A stretch of DNA of 64,000 bases from Globisporangium splendens (lineage: Eukaryota; Oomycota; Peronosporomycetes; Pythiales; Pythiaceae). Numbering within the stretch: the stretch's first letter is position 1; each line of letters begins with the position of its first letter. A program made the translations under genes and the position numbers. Location: contig VFIW01000005.1 of NCBI GenBank assembly GCA_006386115.1, positions 620,001 to 684,000 of the forward strand, read 5' to 3'. Below are positions 9,095 to 22,972 of this stretch, one piece after another. The notes below the pieces were generated by a model. It did not search any database, was not told the origin of the DNA, and saw nothing but the letters and a program-made list of their open reading frames with translations.

Positions 9095-12000
9095 TTAAAT
9101 GGTGCTCGCACCCGTGGCCTGGAAGGGAGTCGAGCCAATTTGGTCCTCGAACCCGTGATAGGACACCATGAACTCGCTGAACGCCTGCGTCGCGATGAAG
9201 AGCGTCAAGAACTCGCGCTTGTCTGGCGCCGACGCGGCCAAGTAACTCGCTTCGTCAAAGAACACCATCTTCTTGTTCGAGTACTCGTCCGTCCACACAT
9301 ACCGATGGTACCCAAAGTCGCCAATCAAGTTCTGCACCGTCTTGTAGAAGAGCGAACGCACGGCGATCTCCGGAAACACCAACGGCTTCGTTGGGAAATG
9401 GTTCGCAAACACGTGATCGCTCTTGCTCACATTCGGCTTGAGGCACTCGTACAACGCGTCACGGAGGTCGTAGAGCATCTTCTCCGGCAGCGAGCACGGG
9501 ATCTCACCGCGAAGCACACAACCCTTGTCGAGATCAACCACCAACATGTCTTCGCTGAGCAATTCTGCCATGGTCGTCTCATCGAGCGAACTCTTCTCGA
9601 CACCAAAAATGAACGGTGTCGGGCACTCCAGGTACTGCAGCATTCGCTTTGGCAATACTGGGAGGTACACGTGCGGCCACAGCAGCGGGTACATCAACGC
9701 ACGCAACGACTCGCCCGCCTTCATCAGCACCGACAGATAGGACGAGATGAACAGAATGCGACTTTCAAAGAGCGCCGCCGTGAACACCATGAGCACCGTC
9801 GAGATGTCCAACGTGTCGAACAGGATGCGCACAGAATGATCGAGTCGAGGCAGCGTAGCGAGCATCGCGTTCGATGCGGCTGCCGTCGACACGGATAGCG
9901 AAGACGACGCTGGAGACGGCATCACCGACGATGACAATGTGGAGGGCGATGACGACGTTGGCTGGTGGTACAACGAGATGTTCTCCAGAGAAACAGCGCG
10001 CGCGATCTTGCTCAGTACTTTCTTGTCCAGCTGGAAAGGCTCTTTGTTCACCTTTGGGGGTGTCCCTGCTTTCTGTAATCTCTCTCGTGCCGACTCGATC
10101 GTTTCCAGCTCCAGAATGAACTCGTACGCTTCGGCCAGGCGCTCGCGCAGGAGATCTACAAGTGGGAATTTCGACACAATGCACACGCCGTACGGAACCC
10201 ACCGACTGCCACCTTGAGCATCCAATCGAAGCTTCTCAAACTGCTTCACGGAAAGAACGGGAGCTGGTTTGTAAATGAGCACACAGGCCGCAAAGAGTTC
10301 AGTGGACGACGAGCTGTCGCCCATGCGGAAGTTAAACGCCATCGGCGGCGGACACGTCGATGCTGTGAGCACGACATTCTGTGGATCCAAACACCATGGC
10401 ACAAGGAAATTCTCAATGGACTTGTCGATGGGATGCGGTGACGGATCATGCGGGAGCGGGTGCTGCACGACTCGTAGCTCCACACCGCCTAGTCGTTGGT
10501 CTCCACCACTCGCTCCATTAGCTGAGCTGCTCGGGTTCGTGGTCATGGCTTCGAACGTCAGGACGCCGCAAATGGCCTCAAAGCCCCGCGCCGAGTGCAA
10601 GACCTCGAGCGATCGCTTCTTCTGACTTTCTCGAGACCCGTCTGGCCAGTGATGCGCACGAAGACCATAACTCAGTAAAAGGGAGGACAAGCGCATGGAA
10701 TCGTCAATCGAGTCGTCGCTGTCGGAGAAACTCGGGTACAGCGAAAACTCGGCATACGCGCGACTCGTCAAGAAGCGATGGTAGAGCTCCATGTGGATCA
10801 AGTTGAACTTGGCGAGAATGTTGTCTTGTTCATGCTGAAGTCGCGCACACGATGTCGTGAGCGACTTTTCCAAATTGATCATCTCCGAGTCGCCAGGGTA
10901 GTACTTTTGGGAGATATACTTGAGCAACTTCCGACACTGGTACGCCGCCTGATCTTTCTTCTCCTTGCGACGACCTGATGTCTTAAGCAGACTCAGATAG
11001 AATCGATACGCGGGCTTGAACTCGTACTCGACGTCCAGCCACAACGCGATCTCGCGATGGTAATTGTGCGGAAACAGGAAGATCCAGAAGAAATTAGCAA
11101 ACCGATGGTTCATCAGGATATCTTCGAGGCAAATCACCTCACGCTCGACCGACTTTTGCATCTCCAGGTAGAGATCGGTTTTCCGAAACTCGGGGAACTT
11201 CTCCATCAGTACCCGCTTCACTTTGGTCGCGACGCGATCAAATGTGCGCAGCGCATCCTCTCCGCCCGTCGCGAGATCGCGCTTGATCGACCGTAGCAAG
11301 TCCGAGTCGACGAGGTCGGCGCCGATATGGAACTGCGCCGATTTCGCGAGGTATTTCATGGCGATCTTGACTCCGTACGTGCGAAGCATGAGCACATCGT
11401 CTTTGCTGAATGGCACGCTGTGACCTGCGGGTGTAGGCTGGTTCTGATAATTCGCGCGCAGTGTGCACCAAAACTGTCGGTATTCTTCAAACGAACACAG
11501 GAAAAACAACTTGCTCTGATCGGAGACATCGAGCAGCCATGCTGCTAAATATCGCATCATCCGCGGATTGCTCACGACTTCTTCAATCGAGATCAGGTTC
11601 GCTGGGTCCGAGGGCGCTGAGCTCTGGCCGATCAGGTACTCCTCTTTGAACGCACGCTGCATGACTTTGCCAATGTTGTTCTGGTACTGGTTGTGCATCC
11701 AGCGGTTCCATTTCTGAAGCTTCGCGGCACCGATCGCGGCACTCGCAAAGGGCAAGCTGTCGTTCGAGTGCAGTTGCGACAAGATGATCTTTTGCTTGTT
11801 TGCCCACACTTGAGCGGCAGTGGACGGCGCAGCTGCTGTCGTCGTTGTCCCCGACGAAGGTGGTGCGCTAGAGGAGGTCGTGACTGCCGTGGTTGTCGGC
11901 GTCGCCGCAGACGCCCCATTTGTGCCCTTGCCCGCCATAGTCGCCAGCAAGAAGTTCCGCGCTTTGAGCTTGACGTGTTGCGCCCATCGGGACTTCGCAT

Positions 12001-12907
12001 TCTCGATCTTCAAGTCCTCCTCTTCCTCTTTAATGCTCGTCACTTCGATGCTCTTGATATCCTCGTCCGTTGCGCTCAGCACCTCGGAGACTTCGCGCAC
12101 CGAGAGTTCGCGCTCGGGCTCGAAAAGATCTGTTTCCTGCAGCATTTGCTCCGAGATCGTGCTTCGTCGAAACGTACTGCGGCTGGAAAACGAAAACGCA
12201 AAGCTGTCGGACCGCGAGAACGCCATACTGTCGCCGCGCCCGTGCATGAGGAAATCGTCCTTGTCCGTGTAAATCGCGGTGCTGCGCGCGCTCGCCATGC
12301 TCTCGCGGATCACATCCTCTGCGGAAATCGTGCTGTCAGGAGGAATCTGCGGACCGTTCGCTAAAGATGCTACGTCCACAGTACAACAAACACACGCAAT
12401 GATGCATGTACACACAGTGAGTCAGCCCGTCATTCCACATATGTCACGCAATAAACGCATCGAGTACGTACAATAGCGGCCACTACTTGAGAGACTGGAT
12501 GTGGACTCACTGAACGTGCCTCGCGCCGCCGAGTCGGCCGCAGCGTCCACAGACTGGCGAGCCGAGTCGATGTCCATCATGAGGAAGTTCGCGTGGTTGC
12601 TGCGCACGGCCGACGACGACAGCAAGCTCGCTGCAGCGCCCGAGCGTCTCGCAGCCGCCGCCGCGACGCCGCCCGAGCTCAAGTACGCATGACCGCGCGC
12701 ACTGCTGCTGTTGCGGTGCGTGCTCGGGGTGTCGGCCGAGACGCTGCGACTGAGGACCGCGGTCTCGGGGATGCCCAGCATTGCCGGGTGCAGCGGCGGA
12801 CCCGCGCGGTAGCTCGGCGCTCTTGTCGACCGGGTGGTAGTTGAAGTGGCGAGGTCGGTGGCGCGCAAGGCGCTGGTGGCGCTGGGAGATCGGCCACCTT
12901 CGCTCAT
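9095..12907 (-). CDS. RGS-RGS-DENN domain protein (putative Rab GEF)
   Basis: Two exons, 12907-12472 and 12369-9095. The phase-1 junction closes and gives 1236 residues. About the first 250 residues are Ser/Ala-rich and unordered. About 405-548 look like an RGS domain (NPRMMRYLAAWLLD, LFFLCSFEEYRQFW, then FDRVATKVKR and FPEFRKTDLYLEM). About 550-690 look like a second, more diverged one (LEDILMNHRFANFFWIFLF, LYHRFLTSRAYAEF). The C-terminal half is a three-part DENN module: uDENN about 735-905 (FEAICGVLTFEAM, VPYGVCIVSKFPLVDLLRERL), core DENN about 988-1090 (STVLMVFTAALFESRILFIS, LMYPLLWPHVYLPVLP, FIFGVEKSSL) and dDENN to the end. DENN proteins are usually guanine-nucleotide exchange factors for Rabs, and RGS domains act on or bind G-alpha. 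The fusion suggests a link between the two, which is inference. Convergent with the HAD-YvcK gene, 185 bp apart. Confidence 0.88.
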
Positions 12908-13205
12908 TTATCGCGGTGTCGATGAGGAGCTCCACAAGGGTTTCCGCACACACACACACGACACTCGGAGACGCAGAGATGCGACGGGGGGAGGAAGGAC
13001 GCGCGTGCAGCGAGGGGAAATGGCGGCGCGCGGGGGATCAAGCGGCGCAAATGCGTGCGCGTCGTCGTCTGCACCGATCGCGCTCGAATTTGGTGTACAG
13101 TATCATGCATGCACTCACGCGAAGTGTACAGTATCACAGAGAACATTTCGCACTTAATCGGAGGTGACACGAGGGAAAAGGGAAGAGAGAATAAAAAAAA
13201 CAGTC

Positions 13206-13380
13206 ACGCACTTTTCAAGCGAGGCAAATGAAACGCACTTTACCACTGACAAAGAAAAACACGTTGAAAATCACGCACTTTGCAAACAGGAAAACGCACT
13301 TTAGCCAAGATGCATGTGTACTTTATGCAACGCGCACTTACTTTTCCAGAACGCACTTTACACGCTGCGTACTTTGTTCG
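13206..13380. repeat. Cluster of ACGCACTTT repeats
   Basis: Five exact copies of ACGCACTTT start at 13206, 13233, 13273, 13294 and 13351, with variants (GCGCACTTA, GCGTACTTT, GTGTACTTT) between them. The cluster lies 300-470 bp upstream of the RGS-DENN start codon and just beyond the stop codon of the next gene. Spacing is irregular, so this is not a simple tandem repeat. Role unknown; a cluster of protein-binding sites is one possibility. Confidence 0.7.
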
Positions 13381-13451
13381 TTCAGAATGCAAAAAGGCGT
13401 ATTTTATTGAGCATGCGGATTTAACAACAGTTCAAGACATGCGGATTTAAA

Positions 13452-15840
13452 CTACTCGGATGGCTTGCGGCGTTTGGCTGCATGCTGCTCTTTCTTCATC
13501 ACTTTGACAAAGTGCACGGGCAGTTTCTGGAAAGCGCTGGTCGGCACTGGGTCCGGCAGCTGCTCCATGCGGTCGCGGACCTTGCGCAGATCCAGGCGCG
13601 CAGCCTCGAGCTTCGATGCCATGTCGCGCTTGTACTCCTCGGCTTGCTCGAGCTCGTCCTCCAACTGGATCATCGCGGCTGCATGCTCTTCGCGCGAATC
13701 GTCCGCAAGCGACGCGGCCATCGCACTGATCACCGCCTGCGCCTTCGCCTCGGCTTCCCGTTGCTCGCTCTCCATCACATCCAACGCCCGAGTATACTCG
13801 CGCTCTTTCACTACCAAACATGTAAGCATCCATAGTTATGGAAGGTTAGCGCAAGCAGAGCATGCAGTTTGCAATACAAACAAGCGACATACCTCGCAGG
13901 CAATACTCGCACTTGTCGTCCTGCTGCTCCGCTTTGCAGATCGACAGGTGCGCGAAATGGAACTCCACGGTGCTGCACATCATAGCTTCACACACTTTCA
14001 AATCGAGGTGGTGCTGTAAGTGATCCAAGATCTTTTGGCACTGCAGCAGACAGCGCGGTGCCTTCGCCGACGAGCAAAACGATGCCTCCACGATCGCATA
14101 CGCGAGCTCAATCGACTCCTCGAACTTCTTCTGCGCGTTAAAGTCCGTCTTCTTCTTGGCCATGAGAATCTGAATGTAATCGCCTCCACCAAGGGCCGAT
14201 GACTCGCTGGAATCGGCCATTGCTTCTGCTGTCGCTGCTGGTGGATCCAATGTAAGTTGTGGTTGCGATGGAGGTACAAGCGTATCGATACTATCTGCTT
14301 GCTCTACGCACAAGTTGTTTCATTGGAATGTACTAGAGACGATCTCAAAGTGAAAACCACAAAGAACATATGCCATACCTTCATTTTCTGCATGGGGTGC
14401 CGTTTGTCCAATTGCTGTTGATGTCGCTGCCATTGGGTTTTGCACGTTGACTACTGGCTCCGAAGCAGGTAGATTCTCCTGCTGCTCCATCTAGTCATGC
14501 ACACAAGCACATGCATTGTATTCGTTAGCTCTTTTCCAACAGTGTAGAGGGTCGTCAAGCCAAGCGTACCTTTATAAACGGTTCGTAATTTATATGCCAA
14601 TTTGGTTGTGGGAAGTTGAAAATCGGGAGTCGCTCCGTAATGACAATCAAATTCATTTGCTCGATACTGTCGATCAGCTGGCGCTTCTTTTCTTCACACG
14701 CTTGGACTTGTGTCATACAGAAATTGTACTTCGGCTTGACGCCACTCACGCCATTCTTGTGATCTTGCACCAGCCGCTTCATCGTGCGCTTTTGTTCCAG
14801 GACGAGGTAATCGATTGCTCTGACTGTATTCAACGCCTTCCGTAGGCGCACTGCACAATACGATACACACAATATGCAAAGGTACAAGCGAGAGAGTGAG
14901 AACACACGTGAATGACCCAACATGCAAAGCATATAAAAAGCGTACCTCGAAGACAGAATGGACACCCATGTCTGGTGCACGCCTTCATGTGCTTGTCCAT
15001 TTCCATACCGGCTCGGCATGCGGCATTGCATGGCACAACATCGCTGCGTTCGTGCTGGAAATGCTCGAGAATGCTCGTGCACGAGTTCTGCGTGCACTTG
15101 ATATATTTCACACACGTGATCGCATCTTGAACCCGCACAGCTGCCGCGATATGCTCGGACAGCATATCGGTAAACCGCCTGTCTCCCGATAAGCAAAGTG
15201 TCAGGAGCTCATCCAGTGGTATCAGTTTGTCATCAACGTCGACGCCATCCGCTGCTGCCACTGTAGCGTCGTTGGCTGAGTTTGTGTCGGAGTCTCCATT
15301 AGAGACAGATCCATTTGCCACTGCCTGCATTTCGCTCTCCTGCGGTTGCTCTGGCTGTGCTGCCGTCTGATCGCCAGTTCGCTGTCGCGGCTCGTCGGCT
15401 ATAGCAGGGTCTCGCGGCGCTTCTGGGTTAACTTGCTCGCCTTCTACCGGATTCTTTGGTGAGTCTACCACCTTTGTCTTCTCATCGTCATCGCCATTTT
15501 TAAGCTCTGTATCAGGCGCTGACTTCTGGTTATTACCCTCATCTTCACGCTTCTGCTGTGCATCTAGATCGTCGCGAAACCATTCGCGAAACTGCTGCGA
15601 TTGTCCCGTGCGGCTCGTGAGCACGTGCTCGCGACTGAACCCGCGCGAGTGCCACCGCTTTGCGCACTCGGTGCACACCTGCTTCGTCTTCCGCGGGTCG
15701 CACATCGCGCAGCTGAAGGTCCACGGCGCGTCCTCGCACCATCCGCACACGCCCATAGCCTCTGATAGTGGCGCTTGGGGAGTCGCTAGCACCATCGTCG
15801 CTGCGCCTGTCGGCGGCATGGGTGCTGCTGCCATGGTCAT
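13452..15840 (-). CDS. Cys/His-finger and coiled-coil protein with a duplicated module
   Basis: I do not recognise a named family. Five exons close in phase: 15840-14946, 14850-14570, 14490-14379, 14303-13893 and 13810-13452 (685 residues). Residues about 30-70 hold a Cys-rich, B-box-like finger (CGWCEDAPWTFSCAMC, CTECAKRWHSRGFSREH). After an acidic, low-complexity linker there is a Cys/His module (CVKYIKCTQNSC, then CNAACRAG, MKACTRHGCPFCLR) followed by a coiled coil. Near the C-terminus a second module repeats this plan (CLLQCQKILDHLQHHL, CEAMMC, HLSICKAEQQDDKCEYCLR) and is again followed by a coiled coil. In both modules an intron falls in the same place and phase, one base after the CLR codons, and the next exon restores Val. 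This points to an internal duplication. The spacing recalls TAZ-type fingers, but that is a weak resemblance. Confidence 0.8.
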
Positions 15841-16573
15841 CGTTCAGACAGAGTGAAGTTTGTGCGACAAAAAGCTTGAGCACGACGTGCGCACTTAAAC
15901 AAACGGCATTCGCGAAACAGTCGATACGTTATATTGAAAGCGTTATTTTGCATGTCGAAACAAACGTTTGATTACACTCGAGAGGAATGAGAATTTGGAG
16001 GTCTCCCTTTTCTTCTTAGGCAAGCAAGTGCGTGGTGGGGGGGACACGTGCACACTCACACTCTGGGTACTCCTTCCACTGCGCTCAAGTGTCGTATGAT
16101 GCTTGAGACCAGTGGCCATGCAGGAGTCATGCAATTGCTGCTCTTGGCATCGATATTCTCTCGCCAACTGCTGCTGTTTTTATTTCTTCTTCTTCACCAT
16201 TTCCAAGCTGACACAAAAAGACAGGACGCAGGCGCCAAAAGGCGTCGTTTGCTGTTCGGCGCAGCCACTTCTGACTTTTTCTCCTCGACACCTTCATCAA
16301 AATCCGTTAATGCGCGCTTCAATTCACCCCAAGAGCATGCAAGAAAAAGTAAATGGGAGCCTGCACAGCTCTGTTTTTCTTGTCTTTTTTCTGTTTCTTT
16401 TTTTGTTGATTTTTGGGTTAAAGATGAGCAAACAGCAGCAGCAAGAACAGCAAAAGTCAGCACCTGCATGGGAAAAGATACCTACCAGAATGGGTCGGTG
16501 ATCCAGCGCGTGCAAGGCTTCGCTTCCGCTTCTTCTCTCGCTCTACTACAGGATCTCCTCCTACTTGAGCCGT
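15841..16573. other. Intergenic
   Basis: 5' flank of the Cys/His-finger gene and 3' flank of the E2 gene, both on the minus strand. Pyrimidine-rich runs lie at about 16170-16200 and 16370-16410. No coding frame here has recognisable motifs. Confidence 0.6.
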
Positions 16574-18348
<1,775 letters not shown>

Positions 18349-19311
18349 ATGGGCGATCGGTACCACTCGGCGCAGTCGCCGCGCAACCGCGCGCTCTCGG
18401 ACGAGAAGCACCAGAAGCTCGTGCAGGAGACGTCCAAGGGGATCTCGAGTTTCAACCAGCTGACGCGCTCGATGGCGCAGAAGATGTCGCTCTTCAACAC
18501 GCCACAGGACTCGCGCGCGAACCACCAGTCGCTCAAGGAGCTCACGGAGAAGGGCAACAGGCTCGTGACGAAGATCAACCGCCGCCTGCAGGAGCTCAAC
18601 AAGTCGTGCCAGGGACCGCAGGCGCGCACGCGGAAAACCCAGGTGGGCAAGCTCTCGAACGACTTCAAGACCCAGATGCGCGCGTTCGAGGAGACGTGCC
18701 AGAAGCTCGTGGAGATGGAGAAGAACTCGGTCGAGTTCATCCGCCGCTCGTCGCACAGCTTCAACCACAACGACCAGAACGCAAAGATCGAGTTTGCCAA
18801 CTACAACGAAGACCAGATTTACGCGCAGGCCAACATCGTCGCCTACGATGAAGACGGTACGCCCATTGCTTAGTATGTGTGTGTGTGTGTCTCTGTCCAC
18901 TGATCATGCAAATTGATGCTCATGGCTGCGTCTCGTCTCAACAGATTTGGCACGGCGAGAGGAAGACATTATCCACATCAACCACCAGCTTCGTGAGGTG
19001 AACGCGGCTTTCAAGGAGATCGACGGACTCATTGAAGACCAGGGCGAAGTGATCGGTACGTCTGGTTCGCTGTCCCAATGCTGGTAGAGAATCGTCTTTT
19101 GCTCACAAATTCTGTGTTGTTTCTTACAGTTGAAATCGAGGAGAATACCGAAAACGCCAAGGAGAACGTCGAGAAAGCGCTGGAACAGGTTCGCCAAGCG
19201 GACCAGAAGACCAGCTACTGCGTGTGCACTAAGTGGAAGCTGCTCTGCTACGGCGGCTTTACCGTCGTTGTGCTGCTGCTGGTCATGGGGATCGTCGCGT
19301 CGACGTCGTAG
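18349..19311 (+). CDS. Qa-SNARE (syntaxin 7/12, PEP12-like)
   Basis: Membrane-fusion SNARE of the endosomal/vacuolar syntaxin type. Three exons close in phase 1: 18349-18856, 18945-19055 and 19130-19311 (266 residues). The ATG at 18349 was chosen because it starts the conserved part; the frame is open further upstream. The N-terminal helical region (about 15-135) begins with a GISSFNQLTRSM segment that resembles PEP12-type proteins. The SNARE motif (about 175-230) contains the zero-layer Gln in IDGLIEDQGEVI. Two Cys residues precede a single C-terminal membrane anchor, FTVVVLLLVMGIVA, that ends in a short luminal tail. A GT/TG microsatellite (18875-18888) lies in the first intron. Convergent with the Tudor-like gene. 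Confidence 0.94.
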
Positions 19312-19566
19312 GCACGAGTGCGGCGGCGCTGTGGTGCGAGGAGGACGAGAACCATCATTATGGTCTCAACCTCACCCGATCATGCTTTTCATTTTTGCTT
19401 GTGCCGTGTAATATAATAATGTGTCCTCAATGACTTAATCTGGGGTTGCTTTTGACTTGAATTGCATTCTGCATGCTTAAAAAACGTGCTTCAAGAATCC
19501 CTATTACTCTCTGTTGTACTCGTTTCCAATGCTCTTCTTCTCTATTGCAGACATTCGCCGCATTAA

Positions 19567-22191
19567 TCAATCCTCTCGTACGCGCTGAACTTTTGCACCC
19601 ATTTCCGTCACTAAACGGGACCCACGGCGCTCTAACGGGTCGACGTCTTTCTTGGGACGGAAAATGCTGCCTGCGACCGACATGATGATGCTTCCGACGG
19701 ATCCGCCCGAGTGCCGCCTTCTCCTCGATTTTTCGTCGTCCGCTGTCCCCGCCACCGCGCTCTCCTCCTGGAAGTGCGAAAGGCGGTCGGCACCACCCGA
19801 CGATGAGCCCATGCTGTTGCTCACGGACTGGAAGCGGTTGCGCGGGTCGGCGGAGAGCATGGCGGAAAACGGGACGTGCTCGTCGCGCTCGGACGAATCA
19901 AATTGCACGACGCACATGCGCTCCTTCTCGCGCACACCTTCGACCCACCCGTTATAATACTGCACGCTGCCGTGCACGCGCGCCATGACGGCTTCTCCGA
20001 CCGTGAAGGACACGGGCCAAATCTCAAAGCCGGTCGTGTCGATGCTGTAATTGGTGAGCTTCTGAGTCGGCGACAATGCATCCGGGAGGTCAATCGGCGC
20101 GAGTTTCTCCAACGGGACGTTGTTTTTCTGCTCACCATAGTCGAAAACCAGCGTGTAGAGTGCTGAGACGCCCTCCAGCGCCTTGGCCGAGACTTTCGCC
20201 GAGCAGTACCTGCCAAAACGAGAGCTCCACCCGAGCACGCAGTCACCCACAGACGCTTCGCGCAGCACTTGCGTCTTGCCCATGGTGCTTGGGATCACTT
20301 TGTCGAGCATCATCTGTGACGGGAACACTTCAAACGCGATTGTGCCGTCGCCGAACCGCAAATCGCACGCCGATGAGTCGTGCTCCTTGATCACGACACA
20401 CGTCTCGACCGATGCCCTCCGCGGGTGATCAGCTTTCACCTGATACCCAACCTCGAGCAGATCACTCCCGGTGCCAGATGCCTGCATTAACACAGCGTTT
20501 TTCAGTGAGAGCACATCCATATCTGCTGATACCTGGGCACGTTTCCGCTTCGATATTAAACCTGGAGGCACTTCGTACCCCGCTGATCCATCGGCAAAGT
20601 CCACAGCCGCGGGTTTGTTCGAGAACACACCGTTCAAGATGCCGATCTTTTCCTCGATGATGCCTTCGTAGTCACCCTCGCACTCGACAAAGATCTGGTC
20701 CCCAATGTACACTTTGGTCTTGTTGCTGCACGCGAGAAACTGGTCCTCGGTGATCGTGACGACGTCTTTCTTCTTTTCGCGCAACGGCACCAGTTTGTCG
20801 GCAGGTACGTTCATGAGTCGAATGCGGTTCTGCAAAAGCACATTGAACATCGCCTCATTCTCAATTTCCAAAGTCACGACGCCGTTGCCCGAGAATCGAT
20901 TGCCGGGGTGCAAATTCACTTGCACCTTCCGGCCGGCGTACAATTTCTTCGATTTGCGCAACAGGTCGCTCATCTGACGAGCCAATTCTTTCACCGACGG
21001 CAAGAAGTCCACTTTACTTGGCGCAAACACTTTCACCGTGATCATCTGATCGTCCTCGGTGACGACCTCGCAATCGCCACTCTCGAGCCGCGACTTGATC
21101 GTGCCATACCCGCGTAGACCATCTGCAGGCTTCTCATACAGCACGCGCGTGCTGAACGTAGGCTCCTTCTCGTATCGCTCGATCAAGTTGCGCAGTTGGA
21201 TCTCCATCAACCGAAGATGTTCCAGCAGCACGACGTCCGTGCCTACGGAGGATGGCTGCACTTTTTCGTTTTCCGGGACAGATAATCGGCGATCGTCTGT
21301 TTGATACTTTTCGGCGACGGCAGGATCTGGTTAATACCTTTCTGGGTGATCGAGAGCCGATCGATCTGGGACAGCGGCGAAATACTCGATCGTCTCGAAG
21401 CGCGCGGATGGGTTTTGCCCATGCCAAACGTCTGCGTCATCTGCTGCCACGGGGTCATACTCATGTCTCCTTCGCTCGATTCGTCAGAATCGCTGACTTG
21501 GGTCGAATCGTCTTCGTATCCAACTCCGCACTCTAATCGTTTCATCGACAGCGCTTCGTCCGTGATCGCATCGCCACCACCTCCATTGAACGTGATTTGC
21601 TTCGGTGGATTCATCGAGAAGTCGACCATCATGTGGTTCTGATGGATTATGGAGCTGTTTGAATGCCAGTGTTGATTGGCGTGCTTCAAGGGACTTGATT
21701 TGGGTTTTCCAATCGACGATAATGACTGATCACCGTTGCTGCTACTGCTGCTGTGGTCACGTGGTGGTACACTCGACTCGTCATTGTCCTGGGATCCCAG
21801 AGAGCTGGCAAATTCACGCAGTACGATATCCTCCCTCTTCACGCGATAGTTCAACATGCCGTCATCAAACACCACCATAAATAAGCCTGCGCCGAGGTAT
21901 GTCGCGATACTGCCCGAACAAAAGTACGGCGTCCTCCTGTACCGTGCAAACACGGCTTGTTCATATCGCCATTGCGCACGCAAGGGTTCAAAGCTCGGGA
22001 CTTCATTTGGCGTGAGTTCTATGTCCGTCGAGCTGCGATCGGGTGCAGGTTTTTGCTGGCTGAGCGGGGTTGTTTGGATTATTGTTGCTTTCACAGGGGA
22101 CAATGTCAGCGGTACTCAAAGGCTGAACGCTGTCAATTTTCTTCGATGGAGAGCTGGGGGCTACATCGACGGCGTTGACGTCGCCACCCAT
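19567..22191 (-). CDS. Protein with several Tudor-like domains
   Basis: Family not recognised beyond repeated Tudor-like folds. Best model has three exons: 22191-22116, 22018-21338 and 21242-19567 (810 residues). Both junctions close in phase 1, but the second donor (AAAG|GTATTA) and the first acceptor (ACATAG) are only moderate, so exon edges are tentative. Near the N-terminus is FARYRRTPYFCSGSIATYLG followed by FMVVFDDGMLNYRVKREDIV. Near the C-terminus are VGDCVLGWSSRFGRYCSAKV and VGEAVMARVHGSVQYYNGWV, each followed by a VxFDxGE/S strand pair, the usual Tudor look. A middle part (RKVQVNLHPGNRFSGNGVVTL) is an unidentified beta-rich stretch. The tail is Ser/Arg-rich. Such proteins often read methylated histones or Arg residues, but no aromatic cage can be confirmed. 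Divergent from delta-tubulin. Confidence 0.7.
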
Positions 22192-22972
22192 GGCTGACTA
22201 CTTCCTCGCTCTCTGTACCCCCGGATTCAAAACACGCTTGCTCTCACTCTGCTTCTGCTTACTGCACGTTCGCTTAGCTTCTTCACTAGGCGTCCTCTTT
22301 AAGCGCCTTTGAGTGCACAGCAGATTGTTCGTGGTGGACACCAGACGCGAAGTTTCTTCAAACCCAACCAGCGCCACGCCAACGTTCTTGTGCGATAAGA
22401 CCCGCTCAACCTACGCACGCACGCAGGTCATGCAAACACGGACATATGCGGGAGGCACTTGTCCATGTGTTCCGATTTTATTAATAAATCGATCCGCTGT
22501 TGCATTCCACGAGCACGCAACGATAAAAACAGCAGCAGAACTCACCTGTCGCGTTCGCTGTGCCACGCTCAGAGTACTTTCTTTTATCTCCTGGCGTGCT
22601 GACAGTAAAATAATGGGTCTTGTTGGCTGCCTTTCTGTTGAATGTAGCAGGAATCACCACCTGCTTCCAGCCATAGAACACCAAAAGCGCTGCTTCCACA
22701 GCACACACAAACATACATCAAGCAAGCTGCTGGTCATCATCCTGCTGCGAGAGAGGTGGTGGGGGACGAGGCAGGCACGGGCGGTGCATTCAAGTGGGTC
22801 CACTGATCTACATGCTCATTCGCAGCTCTTGGTGAGCGAATGTAGCCATCTTCCAATGGCTACGGTTGGTTCTTAACGGTTCACCGTTGAGCCACTGTCC
22901 AGCATTTCAGCAGATTTTTAACGGTTACGAACTGCTCTCGGACTGTCATCAGGTGGACGGAATTCGAGCCAA
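22192..22972. promoter_or_regulatory. Divergent intergenic region, Tudor-like gene/delta-tubulin
   Basis: About 780 bp between two start codons facing away from each other. It presumably holds both promoters. AACGGTT-type heptamers recur near the delta-tubulin start (22875-22880 and 22919-22925). No gene seen. Confidence 0.4.

Noticed and set aside
9002..9898. 298-codon frame antisense to the DENN exon
   Set aside because: Mirror of a well-supported coding strand; Arg/Glu/His-rich and motif-free.
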